64,000 nucleotides of DNA from Cryobacterium tepidiphilum. Its GTDB lineage: Bacteria; Actinomycetota; Actinomycetes; Actinomycetales; Microbacteriaceae. The notes below the pieces were generated by a model, which saw only the letters and a program-made list of their open reading frames with translations, was not told the DNA's origin and ran no database searches. Made by a program: the position numbers and the translations under genes. The DNA lies in contig NZ_RDSR01000001.1 of assembly GCF_003716325.1 (NCBI RefSeq), positions 186,001 to 250,000 on the forward strand. The letters run 5' to 3'. This document shows, one piece after another, positions 55,750 through 63,877 of this stretch. Every line of letters starts with the position of its first letter. Within the stretch, counting starts at the first letter, position 1.

Positions 55750-55802
55750 TTGACAGAGAAACCGTTCTCCCCCTAAATGGGAACAAGAGATAGCGTTCTC
55801 TT
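55750..55802 (+). promoter_or_regulatory. Promoter of the small protein/sigma operon with two candidate TetR sites
   Basis: TTGACA (55750-55755) and TAAATG (55774-55779) are separated by 18 bp. GAGAA-N4-TTCTC (55756-55769) lies between them and AAGAGA-N6-TCTCTT (55785-55802) just downstream; both share CGTTCTC. Binding at either would block transcription. Confidence 0.6.
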
Positions 55803-55860
55803 CCCCCTCGGTCGAGGGAGGAACGGGCTCTCTCATAACGAATGAGCGGAAGGGGAAATC

Positions 55861-56133
55861 ATGATCAGCGCTTCTTCCACGGATGGACTCGTGGGTGCGC
55901 TCGCGAGCGATGAACTGCCGGCCCCGACGGTCGGCGACCTGGTCGTCCAGTCGGTCTCCGACGGTGTCTGGCGTGTCCGGGACGGCCGCCTGCCCGAGCA
56001 CGACGCCCTGTGCGTGCTCGGCGTCATCGAAGAAGCGGGCGGCAGTTTCGACGCGCTCGCCGTCGGTCGCGGCCTCAAGCGTTCGACCTTCGCCTCCCTC
56101 GACGAGGCGATCCCATTCTTCGCCCGGCAGTAG
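55861..56133 (+). CDS. Small protein of unknown function
   Basis: 90 residues, no signal or membrane segment. It has an acidic N-terminal half (LASDELPAPTVGDLVVQSVSDG), then VWRVRDGRLPEHDALCVLGVIEEAGGSFDALAVGRGL and FASLDEAIPFFARQ. I do not recognise it. It lies 75 bp before the sigma factor gene under the TTGACA promoter, so it could be a regulator or reporter of the same stress response, e.g. an anti-sigma factor or sensor; nothing in the sequence proves that. Confidence 0.65.
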   Translation: MISASSTDGLVGALASDELPAPTVGDLVVQSVSDGVWRVRDGRLPEHDALCVLGVIEEAGGSFDALAVGRGLKRSTFASLDEAIPFFARQ

Positions 56134-56208
56134 CCGGCGATCACCCGAACACCTCATCAGCACCACACCTCGCAAGTCAACGCTCAACAGAGATCAAGGA
56201 GCAGGAAT

Positions 56209-57147
56209 ATGTCCAACACCGCAGTCTCACCCGAACTGTCGCGAGCTCGCGTCACCGATGACGCCGTCAAGGATTACCTCCAGAAGATCGGCATGATCCC
56301 CCTGCTCACCGCGGAGGAGGAGACCGAGCTGGCCCGTCGCATCGAAGTCGGTGTCTTCGCCCAGGAGAAGCTCGAGTCGGCCGACCTCCCCGAGGAGCTC
56401 GCCGGCGAGCTCCGCTTCCTCGTGCGCGAGGGAGAAGCCGCCAACCGTCGGTTCGTGCGCTCCAACCTGCGCCTCGTGGTCAACATCGCCAAGCGCTACC
56501 TGCGCCACGGCGTTCCCTTCATGGACCTCATCCAGGAAGGCAACATCGGGCTCGACCGCGCCGTGAAGAAGTTCGACTACCGCCAGGGCTACAAGTTCTC
56601 CACCTATGCCACCTGGTGGATCCGCCAGTCGATCAGCCGCGGCATCGCGGATTCGGCACGCCTCATCCGCGTTCCCGTGCACACCGGTGAGCGCATCTCG
56701 GTGCTGCGCAAGGCCGTGCGCGAGTTCGAGGTCGACACCGGCCGCCAGCCCACCGTCGACGAGCTTTCCGAGCTCACCGGCTTCACGCTGAAAGACGTCC
56801 AGAAGCTGTTGAACGCCGACCGGGAGCCGGTATCCATCCACACCCTCATCGGCGACGACGCCGGCTCCGAGCTCGGCGACCTGATCGAGGATGACGACAG
56901 CGCCCCCGTGGTCGACATCGTCACCGCCCGCATCAGCCACGACCTGCTCTACCGCAAGATCGACGACCTGCCGGCCCGTGAGGCCGAGATCCTCCGGATG
57001 CGCTTCGGGCTGGGCCTGGCGGAGCCGATGACGTTCGACCAGGTGGGTGCCGCCTTCGGCGTCTCGCGCGAGCGGGTGCGCCAGATCGAGAAGCGGGCAC
57101 TGCGCATGCTCCGCTGCCCCGAGCTGAGCAGCGCCGTTTCGATGTAG
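56209..57147 (+). CDS. SigA-like group 2 sigma factor
   Basis: 312 residues, with AAGGAGCAGG upstream. Region 1.2 VKDYLQKIGMIPLLTAEEETELARRIE, region 2 NLRLVVNIAKRYLRHGVPFMDLIQEGNIGL with YKFSTYATWWIRQSI, region 3 and region 4.2 FDQVGAAFGVSRERVRQIEKRAL. It lacks region 1.1 and is shorter than the principal sigma (over 400 residues), so it is probably an alternative group 2 factor. Preceded by the small protein and under a TetR-controlled promoter. A strong terminator follows. Confidence 0.92.
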   Translation: MSNTAVSPELSRARVTDDAVKDYLQKIGMIPLLTAEEETELARRIEVGVFAQEKLESADLPEELAGELRFLVREGEAANRRFVRSNLRLVVNIAKRYLRHGVPFMDLIQEGNIGLDRAVKKFDYRQGYKFSTYATWWIRQSISRGIADSARLIRVPVHTGERISVLRKAVREFEVDTGRQPTVDELSELTGFTLKDVQKLLNADREPVSIHTLIGDDAGSELGDLIEDDDSAPVVDIVTARISHDLLYRKIDDLPAREAEILRMRFGLGLAEPMTFDQVGAAFGVSRERVRQIEKRALRMLRCPELSSAVSM

Positions 57148-57159
57148 AACCGCGAGGCG

Positions 57160-57193
57160 AGGGCAGCTGTGCGCTTCGGCGCGCAGCTGCCCT
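57160..57193 (+). terminator. Terminator after sigma gene
   Basis: AGGGCAGCTGTGCGC (57160-57174) and GCGCGCAGCTGCCCT (57179-57193) form a 15-bp stem with one wobble and a TTCG tetraloop, followed by TTCTTG. Confidence 0.9.
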
Positions 57194-57240
57194 TTCTTGT
57201 GCCCGGCGCCTGCCCACAGCGGATGCGCCGGCTCGGCCGG

Positions 57241-57486
57241 TCAGGACGCGCCGGCCGAGCGCGCGGCGTCGACGGCCGCCCGCACCCCGTTCCGCCAGGG
57301 CTCGCCGTGCCCCGGCAACAGCACGCGGGCATCGGTCGCGGCCAGTGCGTCGAGTGAGCGCGCCTGGCCGAGCCCGGGCACCCGAAGCGCCCCGGCCGCG
57401 GTCATCGCGAGCAGCACCGGGAGCGCCCCTGAGTAGAGGAGCGGATACGCGGCCGACGTCCTGCCAGGTGCGAGCTCGCCATTGGT
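57241..57486 (-). pseudogene. C-terminal remnant of an MBL-fold hydrolase
   Basis: Reading the minus strand: RTSAAYPLLYSGALPVLLAM, then VLLPGHGEPWRNGVRAAVDAARSAGAS and a stop. The GHGEPW histidine segment and LLYSGALPVLL are typical of the C-terminal third of a family of MBL-fold metallo-hydrolases; the N-terminal HxHxDH part is absent upstream, where an unrelated gene starts. It seems to be a decayed fragment. Confidence 0.55.
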
Positions 57487-57539
57487 GCACCTCCCGTTGC
57501 GGGCCAGAGTACCCCTGCCGCGGCATCTAGGCTGGGGAG

Positions 57540-57923
57540 ATGAGTGCTGGTCGGCCCGTGGCGGCAACCGTTGTCTGGTCGGCCGTGGCCGACGTCGTTC
57601 TCGTGCTCGTGTTCGTGCTGATCGGCCGGGGCAGCCACGACGAGGGTCTCACCCTCGCCGGCACCGCGTCGACGGCGTGGCCGTTCATCGTCGGGCTGGC
57701 CGTGGGCTGGGTGGCCATGCGCGCGTGGCGGTATCCGCTCTGCCTGCGCTGGACCGGCGTGGGCATCTGGGTGGCAACGGTCGTCGTGGGCATGCTGTTG
57801 CGGGCCCTCACCGGCCAGGGCACCGCGGTGAGCTTCGTGATCGTTGCGACGATCGTGCTAGGCGTCTTCCTGCTCGGCTGGCGGGGGATCGCCCTGCTGG
57901 TGCGGCGGCGCAGGCGGCGATAG
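57540..57923 (+). CDS. DUF3054 membrane protein
   Basis: 127 residues with four membrane helices (VVWSAVADVVLVLVFVLIG, AWPFIVGLAVGWVAMRAW, VGIWVATVVVGMLLRALTG, VIVATIVLGVFLLGW). This matches DUF3054, an actinobacterial family of unknown function. TAGGCT with six bases to ATG suggests a leaderless transcript. Confidence 0.88.
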   Translation: MSAGRPVAATVVWSAVADVVLVLVFVLIGRGSHDEGLTLAGTASTAWPFIVGLAVGWVAMRAWRYPLCLRWTGVGIWVATVVVGMLLRALTGQGTAVSFVIVATIVLGVFLLGWRGIALLVRRRRRR

Positions 57924-57932
57924 CGCCAGGTC

Positions 57933-58238
57933 TCAGCTTTCGCGGCCGGGGATGTGGATGTCTTTCGGGTCGACGTCGACGTCGCCCTGGTCGTCGGGGC
58001 CGCCGGTTCCGGGCAGCACCTCGACGTCGGCCGGGTCGATGTCGGGGTCGTCGAGCGCTTCGCTCTGTCGCGGATGCCGCTGCAGCGGTTCCATGTCGTC
58101 TTCGCTCGAGGGGCTGTAACTGGTGTCCCGGTCCAGTTGCTCGTGTTCGGGAAGACCCGTGTCATGGGCCAGCTGGTCGGGGGTCTTCGCGGTGTCGGCG
58201 GCCACCTGGTCCTTGCCGGGATCCTTGTCAGCGCTCAT
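57933..58238 (-). CDS. Acidic hypothetical protein
   Basis: 101 residues, very rich in Asp, Glu, Pro and Gln and probably disordered: MSADKDPGKDQVAADTAKTP at the start, EDDMEPLQRHPRQ in the middle and DIDPADVEVLPGTGGPDD towards the end. It has no known domain. TAGCGT followed by six bases and ATG supports the start. Similar small acidic proteins occur in related genomes by my recollection. Confidence 0.65.
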   Translation of the reverse strand: MSADKDPGKDQVAADTAKTPDQLAHDTGLPEHEQLDRDTSYSPSSEDDMEPLQRHPRQSEALDDPDIDPADVEVLPGTGGPDDQGDVDVDPKDIHIPGRES

Positions 58239-58301
58239 AGCTCGACGCTACGTCGTGCCTTGCGGATCGTCTAGGCCTCGACCGCGCGGATCGTTCGTGC
58301 G

Positions 58302-59093
58302 TTATCGCCCGCGGCGCTTGCCGGAACCGCGGGGCGCGTTGCGCGTGCGACCGGGCGCGGGCTTCTGCGTGCCGCCGTGCGACTTCTTGCCGGCCGCCTC
58401 GCGCGCGGCCTTGGCGGCTTCCTTGGCCTTCGCCGTTTTCTTGACCTTCTTCTCCGGCTCGCCGCGAACCACGACCGTCTCGGACCGCGAACTCGCTGCC
58501 GTGCGCCCGCGGACGATGCCGATGAACGTCTCCACGTCGTCCGTCGTGTTCGCCGTGGGCCACGCGAGGGCGATCTCGGTGTCCGCGACGCCGGCGACCG
58601 GCCGGGACACGACATCCTTGCGGCTGTGCAGGCGGGCCAGCGAGTGCGGCAGGATCAGGATGCCGACGCCGGCGGCCACCTGCTCCATCGCGTCGTCGAG
58701 ATCACGCATCGGCGGGAGCGTCCGGCGGCTGCCGTCCTGCACCTCGACGGCGACGGCGCGCCACTCCGGCACGGCTTCGGGGTCCTGCAGCAGGTGCTCG
58801 CCCGCGAGGTCCTCGACCGGCACCGGTTCGGCCTCATCCAGGGCGGCGAGCTCGTGGTCCTTCGCCGCGACGACGACCGGCACCTCCCGGTACAGCGCGA
58901 TCACGCTGAGATCCTGCCGGTCGATCGGCAGGCGCGCCAGGCACATGTCGACCCGACCGTCGCGGAGCACGTCTGCCTGTTCCGCCGCGTCGACACGCAC
59001 CAGGTCGAGCGGCACGTCGGGGCGTCGCTCGTTCCAGATGCGCGCCCACTTGGTGGGCGTGACACCGGCGACGAAGCCGAGGGAGAAGGGCAC
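58302..59093 (-). CDS. LysR-type substrate-binding domain protein without HTH
   Basis: 263 residues from GTG 59093 (GGAAGGA upstream). From residue 2 it reads FSLGFVAGVTPTKWARIWNERRPDVPLDLVRVD and DVLRDGRVDMCLARLPID, then MEQVAAGVGILILPHSLARL, the periplasmic-binding-like effector domain of LysR regulators, but no helix-turn-helix precedes it. The C-terminal 60 residues are Lys/Ala/Arg-rich (KKVKKTAKAKEAAKAAREAAG) and may bind nucleic acid. Divergent from the DUF5997 gene, a pairing often seen in actinobacteria. Function unknown. Confidence 0.82.
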   Translation of the reverse strand: MPFSLGFVAGVTPTKWARIWNERRPDVPLDLVRVDAAEQADVLRDGRVDMCLARLPIDRQDLSVIALYREVPVVVAAKDHELAALDEAEPVPVEDLAGEHLLQDPEAVPEWRAVAVEVQDGSRRTLPPMRDLDDAMEQVAAGVGILILPHSLARLHSRKDVVSRPVAGVADTEIALAWPTANTTDDVETFIGIVRGRTAASSRSETVVVRGEPEKKVKKTAKAKEAAKAAREAAGKKSHGGTQKPAPGRTRNAPRGSGKRRGR

Positions 59094-59169
59094 GGGATCC
59101 TTCCGTAGGTGGGCGGCGGGCGGCCGGGAAGCCGCTTATTCACAGGGTCTCAGGCTATACGCTGGGGGG

Positions 59170-59607
59170 ATGATGTCGGAGAAGAAGCCCCAGACCATGA
59201 AGTCCGCCACGGCGGCCCAAAAACTGGGGATTCTCCTGCAGGCGGCGCCCGAGGAGTTCCAGAACTCCATGGTCTCCCGCGCCGAACTGGCCGAGCTGAC
59301 CGAAAACCCGCCGCAGTGGCTCGCCGACCTGCGCGCCAACGGCCCGCACCCGCGCCAGGTGGTCGCCGCGAAGCTTGGTGTCTCCACCTCGGGCCTCGCC
59401 CGTGCCGGTGTCACCGAGCCGCTCACCACGGCCGAGATCAAGCAGCTGCTGCAGCAGCCACCCGCCTGGCTCGTCACCGAGCGGGCCACGCAGGCCGAGG
59501 TGCGCGCCCAGCAGGTGCGCGACAAGGACGCGAAGGCCGAGAAGGCCGCCAAGCGGGAGCGCGCCGAGCGCGGCGCCGCCCAGCGCGCGGCGCACCGCGG
59601 CGAGTAA
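59170..59607 (+). CDS. DUF5997 family protein
   Basis: 145 residues from ATG 59170 (or the ATG three bases later). Core: TMKSATAAQKLGILLQAAPEEFQ, VSRAELAELTENPPQWLADLRANGPHPRQVVAAKLG and SGLARAGVTEPLTTAEIKQLL, with a highly charged Lys/Arg/Glu C-terminus. Characterised function is lacking. Adjacent and divergent to the LysR-domain gene. TACGCT plus six bases (GGGGGG) precedes the start. Confidence 0.85.
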   Translation: MMSEKKPQTMKSATAAQKLGILLQAAPEEFQNSMVSRAELAELTENPPQWLADLRANGPHPRQVVAAKLGVSTSGLARAGVTEPLTTAEIKQLLQQPPAWLVTERATQAEVRAQQVRDKDAKAEKAAKRERAERGAAQRAAHRGE

Positions 59608-59667
59608 CCGCGCCCAACTCCCTCTCGCGCCTGCGCCCGCGCCTGCGCTCGGCAGGGCGCGGCAGAA

Positions 59668-60315
59668 TCACGCCGGGTATTGCTCGCGCAGGAAGCCCAC
59701 GACGTCGCGCAGCTCGGCGTCGGAAACGGTGTGCGGCATCCCCTCGTAGATGCGCTCGGTGAGCGTCGCGTGATCGGGCAGCCAGTCCTGCGTCCAGTCG
59801 ACGGCGTCGCCCGGGATGACCTCGTCGACCGTGCCGCGGCCCCAGAACACGGGCGGGCGCCGGGCGGCGAGCCGGTCGTCTCCGTCCCGAGGGCCGGGGG
59901 CGACGAAGCCCGACAGCTGCACGGCGAACGCGAAGCGATCCGGCGCGTGCCGCATCAGCTGCAGGGCCATGACCCCGCCCTGCGAGAATCCGAGCAGGCC
60001 AACGGATGTCGGCTGGGTCACCAGGGCGTCCAGCCACTGCAGCACGCCGAGCGTGGCGGCGTCGACGGCCGCCGAGCCTTCGTCGCGGTCGAGCGGGAAC
60101 CACGCCCAGCCGCCGCTGCCGGCCGACAGCGGCGCGCGCAGCGACGCCATCACCGGTCGGAGCGGCAGGTGCGGGGTGAGGGCGAACAGGTCGCCCTCAT
60201 GCGACCCGAAGCCGTGGAGGATCAAGAGGAGGGGGCGGCCCGCCCGGTCGCGCTCACTTGCCGACCAAAGCACGGCATCCGTATCGATGGGTTCAATGCG
60301 CCCGCTGTTATCCAT
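59668..60315 (-). CDS. Alpha/beta hydrolase (carboxylesterase-like)
   Basis: 215 residues. LLILHGFGSHEGDLFALTPHL (oxyanion strand), VGLLGFSQGGVMALQLM with the nucleophile serine (GFSQGG), then PVFWGRGTVDEVIPGD with the Asp and GMPHTVSDAELRDV with the His give the whole triad. This pattern resembles phospholipase/carboxylesterase (YpfH/Est-like) enzymes. Substrate unknown. ATG 60315 follows GAGGAA. Confidence 0.88.
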   Translation of the reverse strand: MDNSGRIEPIDTDAVLWSASERDRAGRPLLLILHGFGSHEGDLFALTPHLPLRPVMASLRAPLSAGSGGWAWFPLDRDEGSAAVDAATLGVLQWLDALVTQPTSVGLLGFSQGGVMALQLMRHAPDRFAFAVQLSGFVAPGPRDGDDRLAARRPPVFWGRGTVDEVIPGDAVDWTQDWLPDHATLTERIYEGMPHTVSDAELRDVVGFLREQYPA

Positions 60316-60469
60316 GGGTTCCTCGTGTTCGGGTCAGAGGTGGAGTGGCTCCATACTTCCACCGTTTCGGCCCGTCTGGGCAGCCGGAAGGGGGGATCGT
60401 AGCCCCCACTGTGCGGGGCAGCATCCGCTGTTTTCACCGTCGGCGGCGATCGTGCATGAGAATGAGTGC

Positions 60470-61057
60470 ATGAGCGTGCGCACCCCCGACCCCGACCCCG
60501 ACTGGACGCCGGGGGACGACGACGCACCGCCGGCCCACACCAACCCGGGCTGGCTGAGCGACATCGAGCTCGAGCAGGTGCGCCGGCGGCTGCCGTTGCT
60601 GTATGTCGAGGCGGTGCCCGTGCGCACCGACGGACTCGGCCAGGTCGTGGAGGTGGGCGTGCTGCTGCGCGCGACGGCGACCGGGGAGATGACCCGCACA
60701 CTCGTCTCGGGGCGGGTGATGTACGGGGAGACCCTGCGGGACGCGCTGTTCCGGCACCTGGAGAAGGACCTGGGGGCCATGGCGTTCCCGCAGCTGCCGG
60801 CGAGCCCGGTGCCGTTCTCGGTGGCCGAGTACTTCCCGCTGCCCGGTCTCGGCCCGTTCACGGATGACCGCCAGCACGCCGTCGCGCTGGCCTACGTCGT
60901 TCCTGTGACCGGAACGTGCGAACCCCGGCCCGACGCGCTGGAAGTGACCTGGATGACGCCGGAGGAAGCGGCGTCCGACGCGGTGTCGGCCGAGATGGAA
61001 GGCGGGCGCGGCGCGCTGCTGCGCACCGCCCTCGCATCCGTCGGCCAGCTGCGCTGA
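60470..61057 (+). CDS. Nudix-like protein (DUF4916 style)
   Basis: 195 residues from ATG 60470. An N-terminal Asp/Pro-rich tail precedes WLSDIELEQVRRRLPLLYVEAVPV, VEVGVLLRATATGEMTRTLVSGRVMYGETLRDALFRHLEKDLG and FPLPGLGPFTDDRQHAVALAYVVPV. The expected Nudix box GxxxxxExxxxxxxREUxEExG is only partly present (GETLRDALFRHLEKDLG), so catalysis may be altered or lost. Function unknown. Confidence 0.75.
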   Translation: MSVRTPDPDPDWTPGDDDAPPAHTNPGWLSDIELEQVRRRLPLLYVEAVPVRTDGLGQVVEVGVLLRATATGEMTRTLVSGRVMYGETLRDALFRHLEKDLGAMAFPQLPASPVPFSVAEYFPLPGLGPFTDDRQHAVALAYVVPVTGTCEPRPDALEVTWMTPEEAASDAVSAEMEGGRGALLRTALASVGQLR

Positions 61058-61084
61058 CCTCGCTGGACGAACTTCGCTGCGGAC

Positions 61085-62041
61085 TCAGGAGAGGCCGAGC
61101 GTCTCCAGGAACAGGGCGGCGTAGCGGTCGGCGTCGACGTCGAGGGCGACCTCGACCATCGCCCATTCGTCCATGAGGCCGTGCACCACGTCTTCGCCCG
61201 GCCAGCGCCGCAGGTCGACGAGGGTCTGGCCGCGCCCGTAACCGGTGAGCTCAACGCGCACCGGCCGCAGCTCTGTGCGCAACGCTCCCGGATCGACGAG
61301 CGCGCAGACCGCTCCGGCGTCGCCGATGAGGCCCGTGTATTCCGCGCTCTTGTCGGAACCGAGGGCGATGCGATTGGTGAGCAGGGAGCCGACCGCGCGG
61401 CCCACGGGGGAGTCGCCACCGAGCAGGCGCTCGGCGGTCTGCTCGGCCACGGCGACCTCATTGAACACGTCGAGGCCGTACATGAAGGTGGGCACGCCCG
61501 AGTCGAGAACGATGGCGGCCGCCTCGGGGTCGTGCCAGACGTTGAACTCGGCGACCGCCGTCGCGTTGCCGACGCTCGCCGAGCCGCCCATGAACACGAT
61601 GCGCTCGATCTTCGGCGCGAGGTTCGGGTACTGGCGGAGCAGCAGCGCGAGGTTGGTCTGTGGGGCGAGGGCGACGATCGTGATCGGGTCGGTGCTCTCG
61701 GCGAGGAGCCGCCGCATCAGCTCGATGGAGCTCACCGGTTCGGCGGCGCGCGCGCTCGCCGGCAGGTGCAGGGTGCCGAGGCCGCTCTCGCCGTGCACGT
61801 GCGACGCGGCGCGGGCCGGTTCGATGAGCGGACGGCGGGCGCCGGCGGCGACCGGGATGTCGGGGGCGCCGGCGACGTCGAGGATGCGGAGGGTGTTCTC
61901 GACGACCCGTTCGAGCGACGCGTTGCCGGCCACGCAGCTGATGCCGCGCACGTCGATGTCGGGGTGGGCGACGGCGAAGAGGATGGCGAGGGCGTCGTCG
62001 ACGCCCGTGTCGACGTCGAGGATGACGGGGAGGGCGCTCAT
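61085..62041 (-). CDS. Inosine/uridine-preferring nucleoside hydrolase
   Basis: 318 residues. The calcium site is the N-terminal ILDVDTGVDDALAI (DxDxGxDD), followed by SCVAGNASLERVVENTLRIL, IVALAPQTNLALLLRQYP, IVFMGGSASVGNATAVAEFNVWHDPEAA with the NxxxDPEAA motif. Cleaves ribonucleosides to base and ribose for salvage. TAAGCT with six bases to ATG 62041 suggests a leaderless mRNA. With Hpt at 25799 and the secreted nucleotidase this gives a route from external DNA/RNA to bases. Confidence 0.94.
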   Translation of the reverse strand: MSALPVILDVDTGVDDALAILFAVAHPDIDVRGISCVAGNASLERVVENTLRILDVAGAPDIPVAAGARRPLIEPARAASHVHGESGLGTLHLPASARAAEPVSSIELMRRLLAESTDPITIVALAPQTNLALLLRQYPNLAPKIERIVFMGGSASVGNATAVAEFNVWHDPEAAAIVLDSGVPTFMYGLDVFNEVAVAEQTAERLLGGDSPVGRAVGSLLTNRIALGSDKSAEYTGLIGDAGAVCALVDPGALRTELRPVRVELTGYGRGQTLVDLRRWPGEDVVHGLMDEWAMVEVALDVDADRYAALFLETLGLS

Positions 62042-62080
62042 CCGCTCAGCTTATCGGCCGCCCTCGCCGGAACTCACCCT

Positions 62081-62161
62081 CGCTAACTCCGGAGATTCTC
62101 GGTCGCGACCGCAGACTCCGGCCGAATCCGGGGGTGGGCGCACGGATCCCCGGAGTTAGCG
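62081..62161. repeat. Intergenic inverted repeat family, copy B
   Basis: CGCTAACTCCGG (62081-62092) and CCGGAGTTAGCG (62150-62161) are 12-bp perfect arms, 57 bp apart. Same arms as copy A at 42996-43087 with a different centre. Confidence 0.8.
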
Positions 62162-62252
62162 ACGGGGGCGGGGCGCGGAGGGGCGCGCGGAAACGCAGAA
62201 CGGGGCCGCCTCCGGAGAGGCCGCCCCGTTCGAGAGCGGATGCGCGGGGCGG

Positions 62253-63800
62253 CTAGCCCTGCGCGCGGCGGGGGCCGCCGGAGCGGCGCGCGCCACCGGA
62301 TGAGGCGTTGCCGCGCACGAGGCTGCCGACCTGCAGGCCACCGGAGCGGCCGGAGTTGGTGCGGCCGGAACCGCCCGAGCCCTGCCCCGCGCCCTGCTTC
62401 GGGGCGTGGCTGCGCGCTGCTGCCGGGCGACCCGACCGGTCGCGGCGCGGGGCGGCCGCACCCACGGCGTCGGCGGAGCGGGCCTCGCGGCCGCGTCCCT
62501 CGCCGTCGCGGAGCGCACGCTTGCGCTGCGCGTTGGCGCCCTGCGAGCGGCCCTGTGCCTGTCCACGCCCGGACTGACCGCGGGCCGGCTGCTCCTGGCG
62601 GGGAGCGGGCTTCACGTACGGTGCGACCTCGCCCACGAGCGTGGCGACGGCCGGCGACGTGGCGGTCACGCGCTGCGGGGTGACCTTGATGGCCGCCTTG
62701 CGCAGCAGCAGCTCGGTGTCCTTGCGTTGCATCGGCAGCATCACGGTGACGACGTCGCCGGAGCTGCCGGCGCGGGCGGTGCGGCCGGAGCGGTGCAGGT
62801 ATGCCTTGTGCTCTGCGGGCGGGTCGACGTGGATGACCAGCTCGATGTCGTCGACGTGCACGCCGCGAGCGGCGACATCCGTTGCGACGAGAACCTTGAC
62901 GTCACCGGCGGCGAACGCGGCCAGGTTGCGGTCGCGGGCCACCTGCGAGAGGTTGCCGTGCAGGTCGACCGACGGAATGCCGGAGTCGGTGAGCTGCTTG
63001 GCCAGCTTCTTGGCGTGGTGCTTGGTGCGCATGAAGAGGATGCGGCGGCCGGTGCCGGAGGCGAGCGTCTGCACGAGGTCCTTCTTGGCGTCGACGCCGT
63101 CAACCTCGAACACGTGGTGCGTCATCGCGTCGACGTGGCTGGTGGCCTCGTCGACCGAGTGCAGCACCTCGTTGTGCAGGAAGCGCTTGACCAGCTTGTC
63201 CACTCCGTTGTCGAGGGTGGCCGAGAACAGCAGGCGCTGGCCATTGCTGGGAGTCTTGTCGAGGATGCGCGTGACGACGGGCAGGAAGCCCAGGTCGGCC
63301 ATGTGGTCGGCCTCGTCGAGCACGGTGATCTCCACGGCGTCGAGGCTCACGAAGCCCTGCTTCATGAGGTCTTCGAGGCGACCGGGGCAGGCCACGACGA
63401 TGTCGACGCCGGCCTTGAGCGCGGCCACCTGGCGGTTCTGCGAGACGCCGCCGAAGATCGTGGTGGTGGTGAGGTTGTAGGCCTCGGCGAACGGGGTGAG
63501 CGCCGTGGTGATCTGGGTGGCGAGCTCGCGGGTCGGGGCGAGGATCAGGCCGAGCGGACGGCCGGGGCGGCGCTTGCCGCCGGAGAGCTTGCCGCCCAGG
63601 CGCGCGGCCATCGGGATGGAGAACGCGAGGGTCTTTCCCGAGCCGGTCTTGCCGCGGCCGAGCACGTCACGGCCGGCGAGCGTGTCGGGGAGCGTGTCGA
63701 CCTGGATCGGGAACGGGCTGTCCTTGCCCTGCGCGGCCAGCACGGCGACGAGGGGGGCCGGCACGCCGAGCGCGGCGAAGGTGGTTTCTGTTTCAGACAA
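62253..63800 (-). CDS. DEAD-box RNA helicase
   Basis: 515 residues with a TTG start at 63800, picked because AAAGG lies eight bases upstream and the conserved Q-motif region follows; an upstream ATG at 63857 is the alternative. Motif I GRGKTGSGKTLAFSIP, Ia APTRELATQI, Ib CPGRLEDL, II VLDEADHMADLGF, III FSATLD, IV ILFMRTKHHAKKL, V TDVAARGVHVDDIELVI and VI HRSGRTARAG are all present. The last 130 residues are Arg/Gly/Gln/Ala-rich and probably bind RNA. Likely roles are ribosome assembly or cold adaptation. Confidence 0.95.
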   Translation of the reverse strand: MSETETTFAALGVPAPLVAVLAAQGKDSPFPIQVDTLPDTLAGRDVLGRGKTGSGKTLAFSIPMAARLGGKLSGGKRRPGRPLGLILAPTRELATQITTALTPFAEAYNLTTTTIFGGVSQNRQVAALKAGVDIVVACPGRLEDLMKQGFVSLDAVEITVLDEADHMADLGFLPVVTRILDKTPSNGQRLLFSATLDNGVDKLVKRFLHNEVLHSVDEATSHVDAMTHHVFEVDGVDAKKDLVQTLASGTGRRILFMRTKHHAKKLAKQLTDSGIPSVDLHGNLSQVARDRNLAAFAAGDVKVLVATDVAARGVHVDDIELVIHVDPPAEHKAYLHRSGRTARAGSSGDVVTVMLPMQRKDTELLLRKAAIKVTPQRVTATSPAVATLVGEVAPYVKPAPRQEQPARGQSGRGQAQGRSQGANAQRKRALRDGEGRGREARSADAVGAAAPRRDRSGRPAAARSHAPKQGAGQGSGGSGRTNSGRSGGLQVGSLVRGNASSGGARRSGGPRRAQG

Positions 63801-63877
63801 GTTGGTGCCTTTCGGGGCATCAGGTTCCCCGTGGTTCCCGGTGCAGCACAGCGGCATCCGAGATCAGGAGGATTCAC

